A stretch of 25,007 nt of DNA from Chitinophagaceae bacterium (lineage in GTDB: Bacteria > Bacteroidota > Bacteroidia > Chitinophagales > Chitinophagaceae): positions 1 through 25,007 of the forward strand of contig JACFNM010000015.1 of NCBI GenBank assembly GCA_019454915.1, given 5' to 3'. Of the stretch, positions 8,227-16,896 are shown piece by piece. The translations under genes were made by a program, and so were the position numbers. Each line of letters starts with the position of its first letter. The stretch's first letter is position 1. The notes under the pieces were generated by a model. The model was not told the origin of the DNA and did no database searches. It saw nothing but the letters and a program-made list of their open reading frames with translations.

Positions 8227-10203
8227 ATGCAAAATTTTGTCAGGTCTATTACTATATGTATCGGATTTTTATTTTTATTAAAAACGGGCCCGGGGCAAAC
8301 GTCAGCCGTCGATACCCTCGAAATAATTAAATTCAACAACCCGGGATTAGCGGTGGACCTTGGTGTGGGATTATGGGCATGGCCCCTTCCGATGGATTAT
8401 GACGACGATGGAGATATGGACCTGCTCGTCTCCTGCCCGGATAAACCGTATAATGGTATTTATTATTTTGAGAACCTGACCGGAGGCGCCACTCCCCTGT
8501 TTGCCGCAGGCCGCCGTCTCACAGAATCCATCAGGGATATCCAGGTGTCTTTCGTGGACGGTCAACCCAGGGTGCTGATCCCCGGATTTGAGCTTACCGA
8601 ATTTAAACGATCACTCGGGACTCAAAGAGATTCTCTTTTTCCGGTACAAGACATTGTAAAAGATTTTAAAAAAAGACCGCGGTTTAATCAATGGAAAATG
8701 GTGGATTATGATGGCGATGGCGATATAGATATTATTGTGGGCGTTGATGACTGGAGCGACTACGGCTGGGATAATGCCTATAATGAAAAAGGAATATGGA
8801 CGAATGGACCACTACATGGCTATGTCTATTTGATAGAGAATGTGAACGGTGAATATGTCAATAAAGGGCGAATAAAAGCAGGAGGGAAAGATATTGACGT
8901 TTTTGGTGCGCCCACGCCCAATATGGCCGATTTTGACGGAGATGGAGATTTGGATTTAATATGCGGCGAGTTCCTGGATAAACTGACCTGGTTTGAGAAC
9001 ATCGGAACCAGGGAGAAGCCGGTGTTTGCAGAAGGAAAATTTTTGAGTAACCGGGAAGGAACGATTAAAATGGATCTGGAAATGATTATCCCGGTGGCTG
9101 TTGACTTTGACAGAGACGGGCATACCGACCTCGTGGTGGGTGACGAGGATGGAAGAGTGGCCTTTATACGAAATACGGGACGGGTCGCCAACAAAATGCC
9201 GGTATTCGAATCGCCGGTATATTTTAAACAACAGGCAGACAATCTGAAATTCGGTGCTTTGGTGACGCCCTTCAGTGTGGACTGGGATGAGGATGGCGAT
9301 GAGGATATTATCGCGGGCAACACGGCAGGTTATATCGGTTTCGTTGAGAACCTCGGAATGCATAACGGCAGACCACGATGGGCAGCGGCCGTGCTGCTAC
9401 AATCCGGAGGGAAACCTATTCGCATCCAGGCTGGTTCTAACGGATCCATCCAGGGACCCGCAGAAGCAAAATGGGGTTATACTACCTTATCAGTGGCGGA
9501 TTGGGATGGAGACGGATTGAAAGATATTGTACTCAATTCGATCTGGGGCAAAGTGCAATGGCTCAAAAATATCGGTATAAAAGGTAAACCTCGTTTGGGC
9601 CCGATTCAGGATGTGCAAATAGACTGGCAGGGAGAATCACCTAAAGTACCGGAGTGGACCTGGTGGAAACCGGGAAAAAATAACTTTGCCACCCAATGGC
9701 GGACGACACCCTTTGCCGTTGACTGGAATGGAGACGGGTTGATGGATTTGGTGATGCTGGATCACGAAGGATACCTTTGCTTATTTGAACGCTATTCCGA
9801 TAAAAAGGGAAACTTATTCATTACACCCGGCAAGCGAATCTTTTACGGAACCACGATATCGGGTTATGATCCTATTCACCGCATTAAACGGGAAGGTCCG
9901 GGTCTGCTGCAATTAAACGTCGTTAAATACGGAAACAGCGGAAGGGTGAAATTTACCATTGCCGACTGGAACAACGATGGCAAACCGGACATCATCGTCA
10001 ACAGCCTGAACGCAAACGTACTCATCAACAAAGGAGAAAAGGAAGGAAGAATACTTTTTGAAGATATTGGACAGGTAAGTAGTCATATTTTGTCTGGTCA
10101 TACTACAAGCCCTACAATGGTGAAATGGAGTAGTCATCCGCCATTACAAGGTCTGTTGATTGGAGCTGAAGACGGACACTTTTATTTCCTGGAAAGACAA
10201 TAA
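8227..10203 (+). CDS. Secreted FG-GAP/VCBS-repeat protein, probable beta-propeller
   Basis: A 658-residue exported protein of unknown function. Eight Asp-rich calcium loops of the type DxDxDGxxD lie at residues 57, 160, 235, 293, 352, 425, 499 and 580 (for example DYDGDGDIDIIVG, DFDGDGDLDLICG, DWNNDGKPDIIV). Spacing of about 58-103 residues fits propeller blades. I chose ATG 8227 because it yields a signal peptide (MQNFVRSITICIGFLFLLKTGPG, predicted cut before Gln24). The frame stays open to a GTG at 8140, which would add 29 hydrophobic residues overlapping the region just after the terminator. No lyase, sulfatase or hydrolase catalytic motif is apparent. Its place after susCD suggests a binding or enzymatic accessory to that uptake system. 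It ends 7 bases from the convergent M1 peptidase gene. Confidence 0.85.
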   Translation: MQNFVRSITICIGFLFLLKTGPGQTSAVDTLEIIKFNNPGLAVDLGVGLWAWPLPMDYDDDGDMDLLVSCPDKPYNGIYYFENLTGGATPLFAAGRRLTESIRDIQVSFVDGQPRVLIPGFELTEFKRSLGTQRDSLFPVQDIVKDFKKRPRFNQWKMVDYDGDGDIDIIVGVDDWSDYGWDNAYNEKGIWTNGPLHGYVYLIENVNGEYVNKGRIKAGGKDIDVFGAPTPNMADFDGDGDLDLICGEFLDKLTWFENIGTREKPVFAEGKFLSNREGTIKMDLEMIIPVAVDFDRDGHTDLVVGDEDGRVAFIRNTGRVANKMPVFESPVYFKQQADNLKFGALVTPFSVDWDEDGDEDIIAGNTAGYIGFVENLGMHNGRPRWAAAVLLQSGGKPIRIQAGSNGSIQGPAEAKWGYTTLSVADWDGDGLKDIVLNSIWGKVQWLKNIGIKGKPRLGPIQDVQIDWQGESPKVPEWTWWKPGKNNFATQWRTTPFAVDWNGDGLMDLVMLDHEGYLCLFERYSDKKGNLFITPGKRIFYGTTISGYDPIHRIKREGPGLLQLNVVKYGNSGRVKFTIADWNNDGKPDIIVNSLNANVLINKGEKEGRILFEDIGQVSSHILSGHTTSPTMVKWSSHPPLQGLLIGAEDGHFYFLERQ

Positions 10204-10210
10204 CCCGGGT

Positions 10211-12757
10211 CTACTCGATTTTGCTGTTTATATAATCAATTTGTTCCTGGATTGCGTGGCCGTCGGACGACATATTTTTACGACTGATTTTTTGATTGGC
10301 AATGGCTTTCAACAGAACATTATTGATAAAGGGATACAGATCCTTTTTATAGGCAGACGGTATTTCGTTTCGAAATTGTACAAGGGCATCCACCGCTTTT
10401 TTTACTGCTCCGGTGTTTTCTACTTGTACAGCATAGTAGGCTATCATATTCGCATTCTCCACCTTTAGCTGACCCAGCGGTAAGCCATTGTACCAGTTTA
10501 CTACATAATCCAGATCCTCTTCCCTGCTATTTTCAGCGAACACATGACAAATAGCTTCCGCCAGCTTATCTTTTGCTTTCAGGGAAGAAAGTTTCCGCGC
10601 TTCCTCATAACCCAGCTGCTTATCCAGTTCATTTAATGAACGTAATGCCGCACCCGCCACGCTATAAGAGGAATCATTTACACTGCTTTGTATGAGATCT
10701 TTATAGATCGGCTTATCATAAAGACTCAGGGCCATAAGTGCTTCGGCCTTCACTTTGGGATCGGGATCACTTTTAGACAGGTAGAAGATAGTTGTTTCCA
10801 TCGCCTGCTTAATACTATCATTTTTGAGATTCACCGAGTGAAGCGCCAATATTCTCAGTTCCTGGTATCGGTCCCGTAATGCCGTTTTCAATAGCTCCAC
10901 TGCCCTTGTGCTGTCCTGCAATCCCGCACAACCTTCAATGGCTTCTCTTCTGTCCATATAAGTTCCGGCAGCAGTGTATTGATGGATATAGTTGGCAAGC
11001 GTTTTCCCGGTCTCCTTTTTTTCGCAGAGAAGTATCTTGTCGCCGTCAAAATTAACCAGGTCGGGTTTCGTCTCGTTCCGGAAAGTGAATACCTGGTCTT
11101 TTTTATCCACCCAAACCTGCTGTCTTTTTCTATCCTTTCCGAAATAAAGATCAATAGCCACCGGAAGTATAAAGATATTACCCTCCTGGGTCTGCTTCAC
11201 ATGAACCGAAACGGTACGACCTCCATCACTATATGAATAGTCTACCGATAACTTAGGATGCCCCGCACCAAAATACCACTGATTGAAGAACCAGTTTAAA
11301 TCCCTGCCGCTCACTTCCTCCAATGCCAATCGTAATTGATGCGCCTCCGCATTACCAAATTTATTGGACGTGAGATATAAATTCAAGCCTTTGTAAAAAG
11401 CTTCTTCTCCCAGATAATTGCGCAACATGTTCAAAATCCTGCCCCCTTTCTGGTAACTCACCAAATCGAACATATCCTCCCTGTCTTTATAATAATATCT
11501 CACCAAAGGTTTTCGGGCTTCTTCCGGTCTGCCGAGGTATTCCTGGAGATTTTTATAATTTTCCGCATCACCGGCATCTTTACCGTATTTATATTCTGCC
11601 CATAACAGTTGGGCAAGGTTGGCAAATGACTCATTTACCGTTAGATTACTCCAGCTTTTAGCCGTTACATAGTCCCCAAACCAGTGGTGGAAGAGCTCAT
11701 GTGCGATAGTACCTTCCCACACGTTCCCATCCAGTAATTGCCTTGAATCCTGTTGTGCACCTTCCTGGTGGAGTGTTGCCGTAGTGTTCTCCATCGCTCC
11801 GCTGACGTAGTCACGTGCTGTCATTTGCGCGTATTTTTGCCAGGGATAAGAGACTCCCGTAATCTTCTCAAAAAACTGAATCATCTCCGGCGTGTTACCG
11901 AAAATTTTTCTGGCAACACCCGCATATTCCTTTTCTACATAATAACTGACCTCTTTCCCTTTATAAGTGTCCTTAACAACAGCATAATCCCCAATGCCAA
12001 TAAAAAAAAGATAGGGCGCATGAGGAAGGTCCATTTTCCAGTAATCCGTTCTGGTACCATCGGCATTTTTCTGCTGCTGTAACAGCAAGCCGTTGCTCAG
12101 CGTAACATATTTTGACGGCACCACGAGAAAGAATTCCTGCGTGGACTTCTGATTGGGCTTATCAATAGTAGGTAACCACACCGAAGTGCTTTCGGTTTCA
12201 CCCTGAGTCCATACCTGGGTCGGCTTGTCCTTCTCCTCCCCCTTCGGGTTAATAAAGTACAATCCTTTATCATCGCGGATAGCCTCACTGCCTCCGCCTT
12301 CCAGATCATTGGGCTTAGCAACATAGTCAATATACACCTTGTACTGATCAGTACTTTTGTAGGTTTTGTCCAGCTTGATTCTTATTTGTTTGCCGTCATA
12401 AATATATTTTAAAGGTTTGGTCACCGTCTTGGTCACGATGCCCACAGCCTTCACTTCCATACCCTTTGCATCAAGTATAAGTGAATCCGTATTATAAAAA
12501 TGGGGTTTGAGAGTAAGCCAGGCTTTTCCCAGAAGATAGGATTTATCATAATCAAACCGGGCCTCGAGTTTGGTATGCACTAAATCGTTGACCTTTTCCG
12601 CTGCCGCCTGGTAAACTCCCCGGTCTGAGCCGGCCTCATCTGTCGACTGAGCAGTTAATATATATGGAGAGAAGGCAATAACGGGAATTACGATCAATCC
12701 CTTAAGGCGCCGGGAAACTCGAAAAATAAACAGGTGTCTCAATCTTATATTTTGCAT
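10211..12757 (-). CDS. Exported M1-family zinc aminopeptidase
   Basis: An 848-residue metallopeptidase that should remove N-terminal amino acids from peptides in the periplasm or outside the cell. The M1 signatures are intact: the substrate-N-terminus motif GAMEN at 320-324, the zinc site HELFHH with His353, Glu354 and His357, and the third ligand Glu376 in NESFANL, exactly 18 residues after His357. A signal sequence precedes (hydrophobic 20-36, predicted cut TA before Gln37). The fold order is N-terminal beta domain, catalytic domain (to about 500), small beta domain, then a C-terminal helical stretch with HEAT-like repeats (about 610-740, e.g. DPDPKVKAEALMALSLYD). No exact -7 element was found; TATCTTAG about 20 bases upstream is one mismatch away. 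The gene is convergent with the FG-GAP gene and divergent from the Lys/Glu-rich gene. Confidence 0.95.
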   Translation of the reverse strand: MQNIRLRHLFIFRVSRRLKGLIVIPVIAFSPYILTAQSTDEAGSDRGVYQAAAEKVNDLVHTKLEARFDYDKSYLLGKAWLTLKPHFYNTDSLILDAKGMEVKAVGIVTKTVTKPLKYIYDGKQIRIKLDKTYKSTDQYKVYIDYVAKPNDLEGGGSEAIRDDKGLYFINPKGEEKDKPTQVWTQGETESTSVWLPTIDKPNQKSTQEFFLVVPSKYVTLSNGLLLQQQKNADGTRTDYWKMDLPHAPYLFFIGIGDYAVVKDTYKGKEVSYYVEKEYAGVARKIFGNTPEMIQFFEKITGVSYPWQKYAQMTARDYVSGAMENTTATLHQEGAQQDSRQLLDGNVWEGTIAHELFHHWFGDYVTAKSWSNLTVNESFANLAQLLWAEYKYGKDAGDAENYKNLQEYLGRPEEARKPLVRYYYKDREDMFDLVSYQKGGRILNMLRNYLGEEAFYKGLNLYLTSNKFGNAEAHQLRLALEEVSGRDLNWFFNQWYFGAGHPKLSVDYSYSDGGRTVSVHVKQTQEGNIFILPVAIDLYFGKDRKRQQVWVDKKDQVFTFRNETKPDLVNFDGDKILLCEKKETGKTLANYIHQYTAAGTYMDRREAIEGCAGLQDSTRAVELLKTALRDRYQELRILALHSVNLKNDSIKQAMETTIFYLSKSDPDPKVKAEALMALSLYDKPIYKDLIQSSVNDSSYSVAGAALRSLNELDKQLGYEEARKLSSLKAKDKLAEAICHVFAENSREEDLDYVVNWYNGLPLGQLKVENANMIAYYAVQVENTGAVKKAVDALVQFRNEIPSAYKKDLYPFINNVLLKAIANQKISRKNMSSDGHAIQEQIDYINSKIE

Positions 12758-12961
12758 ATATGATATTGTAAATTGCTAAGATAAACGATGGTTAACCCCA
12801 AAATCGAGGTTATGGTTTACATTGTATTAATATTAACACAATAATAGTAACATTTATTACGATTAGTAAAAATAGAAAACCCTTATTAGAAAGCTGCTGT
12901 AACAGTGGACTTATTAAAAATAAGGCAGAAACTTAAATAATGGCTGTTTCATCTTTTGCTG

Positions 12962-12969
12962 TAGTTTTG
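12962..12969 (+). promoter_or_regulatory. -7 promoter element for the Lys/Glu-rich protein gene
   Basis: TAGTTTTG is an exact TAnnTTTG match 73 bases before the ATG at 13042. No good -33 partner at the usual distance. The rest of the 284-base gap (12758-13041) is AT-rich and shows no gene that I can support. Confidence 0.42.
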
Positions 12970-13041
12970 CTACGGGTGTGTAGGGGTTTACAGGTATATA
13001 CTTAGCTTAGCCAGGCCACAAAAGAAAATCTATTAGTCTAC

Positions 13042-14415
13042 ATGAATGAACTGCGGAAACTAGTCTTTATTTTGGGACTTTGTTTACTGGCTAACCAGGG
13101 TTTTTGCCAGGAGCAGTTTTATGTATTTATTCAGTCGCAGAATCACCAGCCTTTCTATGCCCGTACGGGGTCCACTACTTTTCAGTCTTCGGGAAACGGC
13201 TACCTCGTTATTCCTCAACTGACAACCGGTAGTTATGAAGTCGTTATTGGCGTACCCGAATCGAAGCCGGCGGAATGGAGTTTTCATTTTAATGTCAATA
13301 AGGAAGACCTCGGGTTTGTATTGCTGGATAAGGGAAAGAACAATATCACGCTGGTCTCCCTCGATAAGAAGAGTGAGATCAGGGGCGTGACCGTTAAACC
13401 AAAGGAAGTCCAGAAAGAAGTTTCCGAATCGGTTACCGGTATCGTCAGTGATGATCCCTTTTCCACGATGCTCGCCGGTGCCGTGAACGACCCCACCATC
13501 CGGCAAAAGCTGGTCATTATTGAAAAGAAAGAACCTGTACCTGTGCTTTCGGAAGAAGACAAACAAAAGCGAGCCCTCGCATTGGTTGAGGGAGCAAACA
13601 AAAAAGAAGACAAAAGTGACGTAACTCCAGCACCGGTTACAGAGAAAACGGAAGAGATCCCGGCTAATAAAAAATCAGAAGAGCGCGCTCACACCAAGTC
13701 AAAAACCGTTGCGTCTCCCGCAGCGGCAACGCCATCAACAGAAGTTAAGGAACCCGCTTTGGAAGAAAAGAAAGCGCAAACAACAACGGAAGAGATTAAT
13801 GCAGAACCCGGCCCGGAAATCAAAAAGACCGTCAAATCACAAAGCGCTCCCGAAACAGATAGAAAAAAGGCGACAAAAGATATCCCGCAAAAACAGGAAC
13901 CGGTAAAGACCGTATCGGAAGAGAAAAAAACTAACACCGTTTCCGCTAAATCCGAAGTAAAAAGCAACGAGCCCTTTGTGATAAAAGAAGTTATCGGTAA
14001 GGCAGACAATAAAGAGAGCGCCAAACCTTCAAAGAAAGAAGTGAAGGAGCTAACCAAGGAAGAAGTGAAAGCAGAAACGAAAAGCGAGGCAAAAGCAGAG
14101 GATGATGTAAAGTATCTGCCTTTCGTAATCACACCAGATGAAAAAGAACCCGCAGAAAAGAAAATCATCCCTGCAGAACCAGCCGATATAAAAGTGGATG
14201 AAAAGAAAGCGGATCAGCGGGAAGATGTTGAAATCACTACCCCGGTTGAAGAAAAAAAGAAGCGGCAAAAGGATACTCCAAAAAAGAGTTTACTTTCTTC
14301 TATTAAGAAAACATTGGAGCGCCGAAGCCGGGATGGTACAGATATCATCTATATTGATGAAGGCACAGATGGAGAAAAGGATACCATCCGAATCTTTATT
14401 CCGGGTACAAAATAA
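13042..14415 (+). CDS. Secreted protein with a Lys/Glu-rich spacer between two folded ends; function unknown
   Basis: A 457-residue protein in three parts. A signal peptide (1-22, cut before Gln23) is followed by a compact beta-rich domain of about 25-110 (FYVFIQSQNHQPFYAR, GNGYLVIPQLTTGSYEVVIG), a pattern I associate with uncharacterised Chitinophagaceae proteins. A conserved-looking patch DDPFSTMLAGAVNDPTIR lies at 137-154. Residues about 160-415 are low complexity, dominated by Lys, Glu, Ala, Thr, Pro and Val (KKEVKELTKEEVKAETKSEA), with no Cys. The last 40 residues become ordered again (SLLSSIKKTLERR, then IIYIDEG, DTIRIFIP). The Pro/Lys/Glu spacer recalls TonB-like periplasmic linkers, but there is no transmembrane anchor. 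It is flanked by a divergent M1 peptidase and a convergent T9SS protease. I assign no function. Confidence 0.85.
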   Translation: MNELRKLVFILGLCLLANQGFCQEQFYVFIQSQNHQPFYARTGSTTFQSSGNGYLVIPQLTTGSYEVVIGVPESKPAEWSFHFNVNKEDLGFVLLDKGKNNITLVSLDKKSEIRGVTVKPKEVQKEVSESVTGIVSDDPFSTMLAGAVNDPTIRQKLVIIEKKEPVPVLSEEDKQKRALALVEGANKKEDKSDVTPAPVTEKTEEIPANKKSEERAHTKSKTVASPAAATPSTEVKEPALEEKKAQTTTEEINAEPGPEIKKTVKSQSAPETDRKKATKDIPQKQEPVKTVSEEKKTNTVSAKSEVKSNEPFVIKEVIGKADNKESAKPSKKEVKELTKEEVKAETKSEAKAEDDVKYLPFVITPDEKEPAEKKIIPAEPADIKVDEKKADQREDVEITTPVEEKKKRQKDTPKKSLLSSIKKTLERRSRDGTDIIYIDEGTDGEKDTIRIFIPGTK

Positions 14416-14442
14416 TCACTCACATCAGACCGGCGAAAAGAT

Positions 14443-15711
14443 TTATTCTTTTATAAACTTTGCGCTCAGCGAATTGCTACTGCTTTGTATCCGAATAAGA
14501 TAAATGCCGCTTTTCAGCCGATGAATACGGATATACCTGCTATCCGTGACAAAGCCCGAGATCACCAGCCTTCCGGTAAAGTCATAGATGGAATAAGCAC
14601 CCTCCTTCAATATGTGGCGATCGGCTGATCGCAGTGTAATTTGCTCCGAAGCGGGATTAGGGAAGACATTCAGGAGAGAGCGGGCGGCGTTGTTTTCATT
14701 TACAGGAACATCCGTAAAGTTCCACGGCTCATCTAAAGCGGCAGATTGTAAAAATGACGCCCTTGGACCAGCGGGAAGGAACAGCTGTTGTATCCTTTGT
14801 CTTTGACCAAAAGTGAACATGTGTAAACAGGCGTCATCAGAAAAATCCATGAAGTTCATGAACATATCGCCTGACGGCAACGGATTACAACTGTTAGGGC
14901 TCACGTGGGGAAAAGAGGGGCAACCGCTGTTAAAAGTCTTTTGCGGAGGGGTATCCTCCACTCCATCATCACCGCAGTCTGCATCACCCCAGAGATGTTT
15001 TAGGTTCAACCAGTGACCTACTTCATGGGTGGTTGTCCGCCCCCTGCTGTATGAACTGCTTTGACTTCCTGAAATACCGAAAACATCCGTTCGGATCACC
15101 ACGCCGTCCTTTTCAGGAGCTGCTCCGGGGAAAGTGGCATAACCTAATAAGCTCCGGTTGAGATTGCAAACCCAAATATTGAGGTAATAGCGACTATCCC
15201 AGGCATCATTACCCCCCGAAGCCGAAAATTTCATTTTATCGTCCTGCTGCCAACTCACCTGATCCGTTCTTTTTCTAATGATCCCGGTAGTAGGGCGCCC
15301 TTCAGGATCCTGCTTAGCCAGCTCAAACTGAATACCGCAATCGGCGGAAAGTGAAGCGAACGCCGCAGGAATTAATGAAGTATCGCTGTTTCGTTTTCTA
15401 AAATCGTCATTTAAAATTTTCAGCTGCGACTGAATCCGGCCATCGCTGATGTTCTGCTCCGCCGTTTGGTATAAAACGTGTATTACCACCGGAATCGTAA
15501 TAACGGGCGCTTCTGCAATCCCGGTTTCCTGAGACTTTTTGGAAACGGGCAACAACTCATCTGCTGCGCCTTCAATCCGGGTATAGCGCGCTCGCATTTC
15601 GGGATCCTGTTTTAACAAGGTTTGCCAGTATGCTCCCGTACCACAGGCTCGCTGCGCAACAACCTGAACTATACTGCCCAGGGATACAAAAAGGAGTAAA
15701 AAAAATTTCAT
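14443..15711 (-). CDS. Pappalysin-like (M43) metalloprotease with a T9SS C-terminal sorting domain
   Basis: A 422-residue secreted zinc protease. A signal peptide (1-19, VVA then Gln20) is followed by a pro-region and the catalytic domain: ITIPVVIHVLYQ (72-82), the extended zinc site HEVGHWLNLKH (His229, Glu230, His233, His239) followed by LWGD, and a Met-turn at NFMDF (Met288). Cys pairs at 246/264 and 275/295 are typical of this group. Residues about 345-422 form a type A T9SS sorting domain (NVFPNPASEQITL, YSIYDFTGRLV, LKSGIYLIRI, KFIKE), so the protein should cross the outer membrane by type IX secretion and be released or attached to the surface. The Asn in place of the metzincin Gly (HEVGHWLN) is common in Bacteroidota pappalysins. 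A hairpin sits just upstream of the ATG. Confidence 0.93.
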   Translation of the reverse strand: MKFFLLLFVSLGSIVQVVAQRACGTGAYWQTLLKQDPEMRARYTRIEGAADELLPVSKKSQETGIAEAPVITIPVVIHVLYQTAEQNISDGRIQSQLKILNDDFRKRNSDTSLIPAAFASLSADCGIQFELAKQDPEGRPTTGIIRKRTDQVSWQQDDKMKFSASGGNDAWDSRYYLNIWVCNLNRSLLGYATFPGAAPEKDGVVIRTDVFGISGSQSSSYSRGRTTTHEVGHWLNLKHLWGDADCGDDGVEDTPPQKTFNSGCPSFPHVSPNSCNPLPSGDMFMNFMDFSDDACLHMFTFGQRQRIQQLFLPAGPRASFLQSAALDEPWNFTDVPVNENNAARSLLNVFPNPASEQITLRSADRHILKEGAYSIYDFTGRLVISGFVTDSRYIRIHRLKSGIYLIRIQSSSNSLSAKFIKE

Positions 15712-15713
15712 CG

Positions 15714-15732
15714 GCTGATTTTTTTAATCAGC
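15714..15732. other. Hairpin abutting the start codon of the M43 protease gene
   Basis: GCTGATT (15714-15720), TTTTT loop and AATCAGC (15726-15732) form a 7-base-pair stem two bases upstream of the protease ATG (minus strand, 15709-15711). On the minus strand it occupies the ribosome-binding region. On the plus strand it resembles a terminator followed by four T, but no plus-strand gene precedes it. Confidence 0.5.
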
Positions 15733-15747
15733 TTTTCACGATGATAT

Positions 15748-15755
15748 CAAATTTA
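15748..15755 (-). promoter_or_regulatory. -7 promoter element for the M43 protease gene
   Basis: The minus strand reads TAAATTTG, an exact TAnnTTTG match 36 bases upstream of the ATG. The start of transcription would fall about 30 bases before the ATG, so the hairpin at 15714-15732 would be in the messenger leader. A clear -33 box is lacking. Confidence 0.45.
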
Positions 15756-15982
15756 AAGACAATGGTTTCCTGTGTTATTCAAGGACTTAGGATAGTGTGG
15801 TTCTTCGAATCTAACCAGGAGTGGATATCGGAAGAGGGATATTGCAGGATTTGAACTGATGCAGCGTTTTGCGTTGGTCTTTCTAAGGGCAAAGTAATCC
15901 AATATCTCCCTCAAATGCAATTTATTACCATGGTTTTCGACTATTCGACTGTTAAAGACGATAAAAATAGCCGGTATTGGAA
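15756..15982. other. Intergenic stretch with no gene seen
   Basis: The 317-base gap between the divergent M43 protease and glutaminyl cyclase genes carries a promoter element at each end. Between them I find no RNA gene and no convincing coding sequence: the short frames that cross it lack a recognisable product or start signal. Confidence 0.5.
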
Positions 15983-16011
15983 TTGACATCCTATCCAATA
16001 CTTTATTTTTG
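15983..16011 (+). promoter_or_regulatory. Promoter for the glutaminyl cyclase gene
   Basis: TTG at 15983-15985 (-33 like), 18 bases, then TATTTTTG at 16004-16011, an exact -7 consensus. Transcription would start near 16017, only about a dozen bases before the ATG at 16029. Confidence 0.6.
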
Positions 16012-16028
16012 CGCCAATTGATTATGAT

Positions 16029-16850
16029 ATGATAAAAAGAATTGTTTACGGTATTTTTTGTTTTTGGTTTTTGAGTTCATGCAACAACAGCAACTCATCA
16101 GGTAACAAAGATGAGCATACGGTAAACGCCACACCGCCACCCGCCCAGGTGAGTTATTCACTCCTCAATATCTATCCCCATGACACATCGGCCTTCACCC
16201 AGGGATTGGTATTTTACAACGGTAAAATATATGAAGGCACCGGGCAAAAAGGCGCCTCATCCGTTCGTATGGTTGATTACCAAACGGGCGGTATTGAAAA
16301 GAAAACAGACATAGATCCCAGCCTTTTTGGTGAGGGAATTACCATATTGAATGACACTTTGTATCAGCTTACCTGGCAGGATCACGTTGCGTTGGTTTAT
16401 ACACTGAAAGATTTAAAAAAAATCAGAACCGTGTATTGGAACAGAGAAGGGTGGGGAATCACCCATGACAATACCCATCTGATAATCAGCGACGGAACCG
16501 ATAAGTTATACTTTGTTCATCCCGGCGATTTCCAACTGATCAAAACAGTATCTGCCTATAATCACCTTGGACCGGTAAATAACCTTAATGAGCTGGAATA
16601 CATTGATGGGTATATCTATGCCAATCAGTGGGAAACCAATTATATTTTGAAGATAGACCCTTCCTCGGGTCGCGTTGTGGGCGTGCTTGATTTTACCGGT
16701 GCACTTAAGAAGTTTGCCAATATCAATTACGACCGGGAGGCTGTACAGAAAGGAGCTGTTTTAAATGGAATTGCCTGGGACTCTTCCACCAACCACATGT
16801 TTGTTACCGGTAAATTGTGGCCCAAATTACTGGAGATAAAACTCAATTAA
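16029..16850 (+). CDS. Glutaminyl-peptide cyclotransferase lipoprotein (plant/bacterial beta-propeller type)
   Basis: A 273-residue lipoprotein (FWFLSSC, lipidated Cys18) of the glutamine cyclotransferase family (PF05096), which converts N-terminal Gln of proteins or peptides to pyroglutamate. Family motifs are in order: HDTSAFTQGLVFYNGKIYEGTGQKG (the stretch about 51-75), FGEGITILNDTLYQLTWQD (about 100-118), REGWGITHDN, ISDGTDKLYFV, the hallmark LNELEYIDGYIYANQW and a closing LNGIAWDSSTNHMFVTGKLWPKLLEI. The length is normal for the bacterial enzymes. It should work in the periplasm or on the surface, after signal-peptide removal. It has its own promoter with a very short leader and ends 46 bases from the convergent Ig-like gene. 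Confidence 0.93.
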   Translation: MIKRIVYGIFCFWFLSSCNNSNSSGNKDEHTVNATPPPAQVSYSLLNIYPHDTSAFTQGLVFYNGKIYEGTGQKGASSVRMVDYQTGGIEKKTDIDPSLFGEGITILNDTLYQLTWQDHVALVYTLKDLKKIRTVYWNREGWGITHDNTHLIISDGTDKLYFVHPGDFQLIKTVSAYNHLGPVNNLNELEYIDGYIYANQWETNYILKIDPSSGRVVGVLDFTGALKKFANINYDREAVQKGAVLNGIAWDSSTNHMFVTGKLWPKLLEIKLN

Positions 16851-16896
16851 AATCGGGTTCTGTCAGCGAAACGGGTGCTTATCATGTAAACACAGA

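Noticed and set aside
13709..14268. Overlapping frames opposite and beside the Lys/Glu-rich gene
   Set aside because: They are by-products of the purine-rich codon usage of that gene and show only low-complexity sequence.
15780..15870. tRNA-like TTCGAATC segment in the 15.8 kb intergenic gap
   Set aside because: The surrounding bases do not fold into acceptor, D and anticodon arms.
15753..15998. Possible small protein of about 80 residues on the minus strand between the protease and cyclase genes
   Set aside because: No family resemblance, no clear start signal, and it would overlap the promoter of the cyclase gene.
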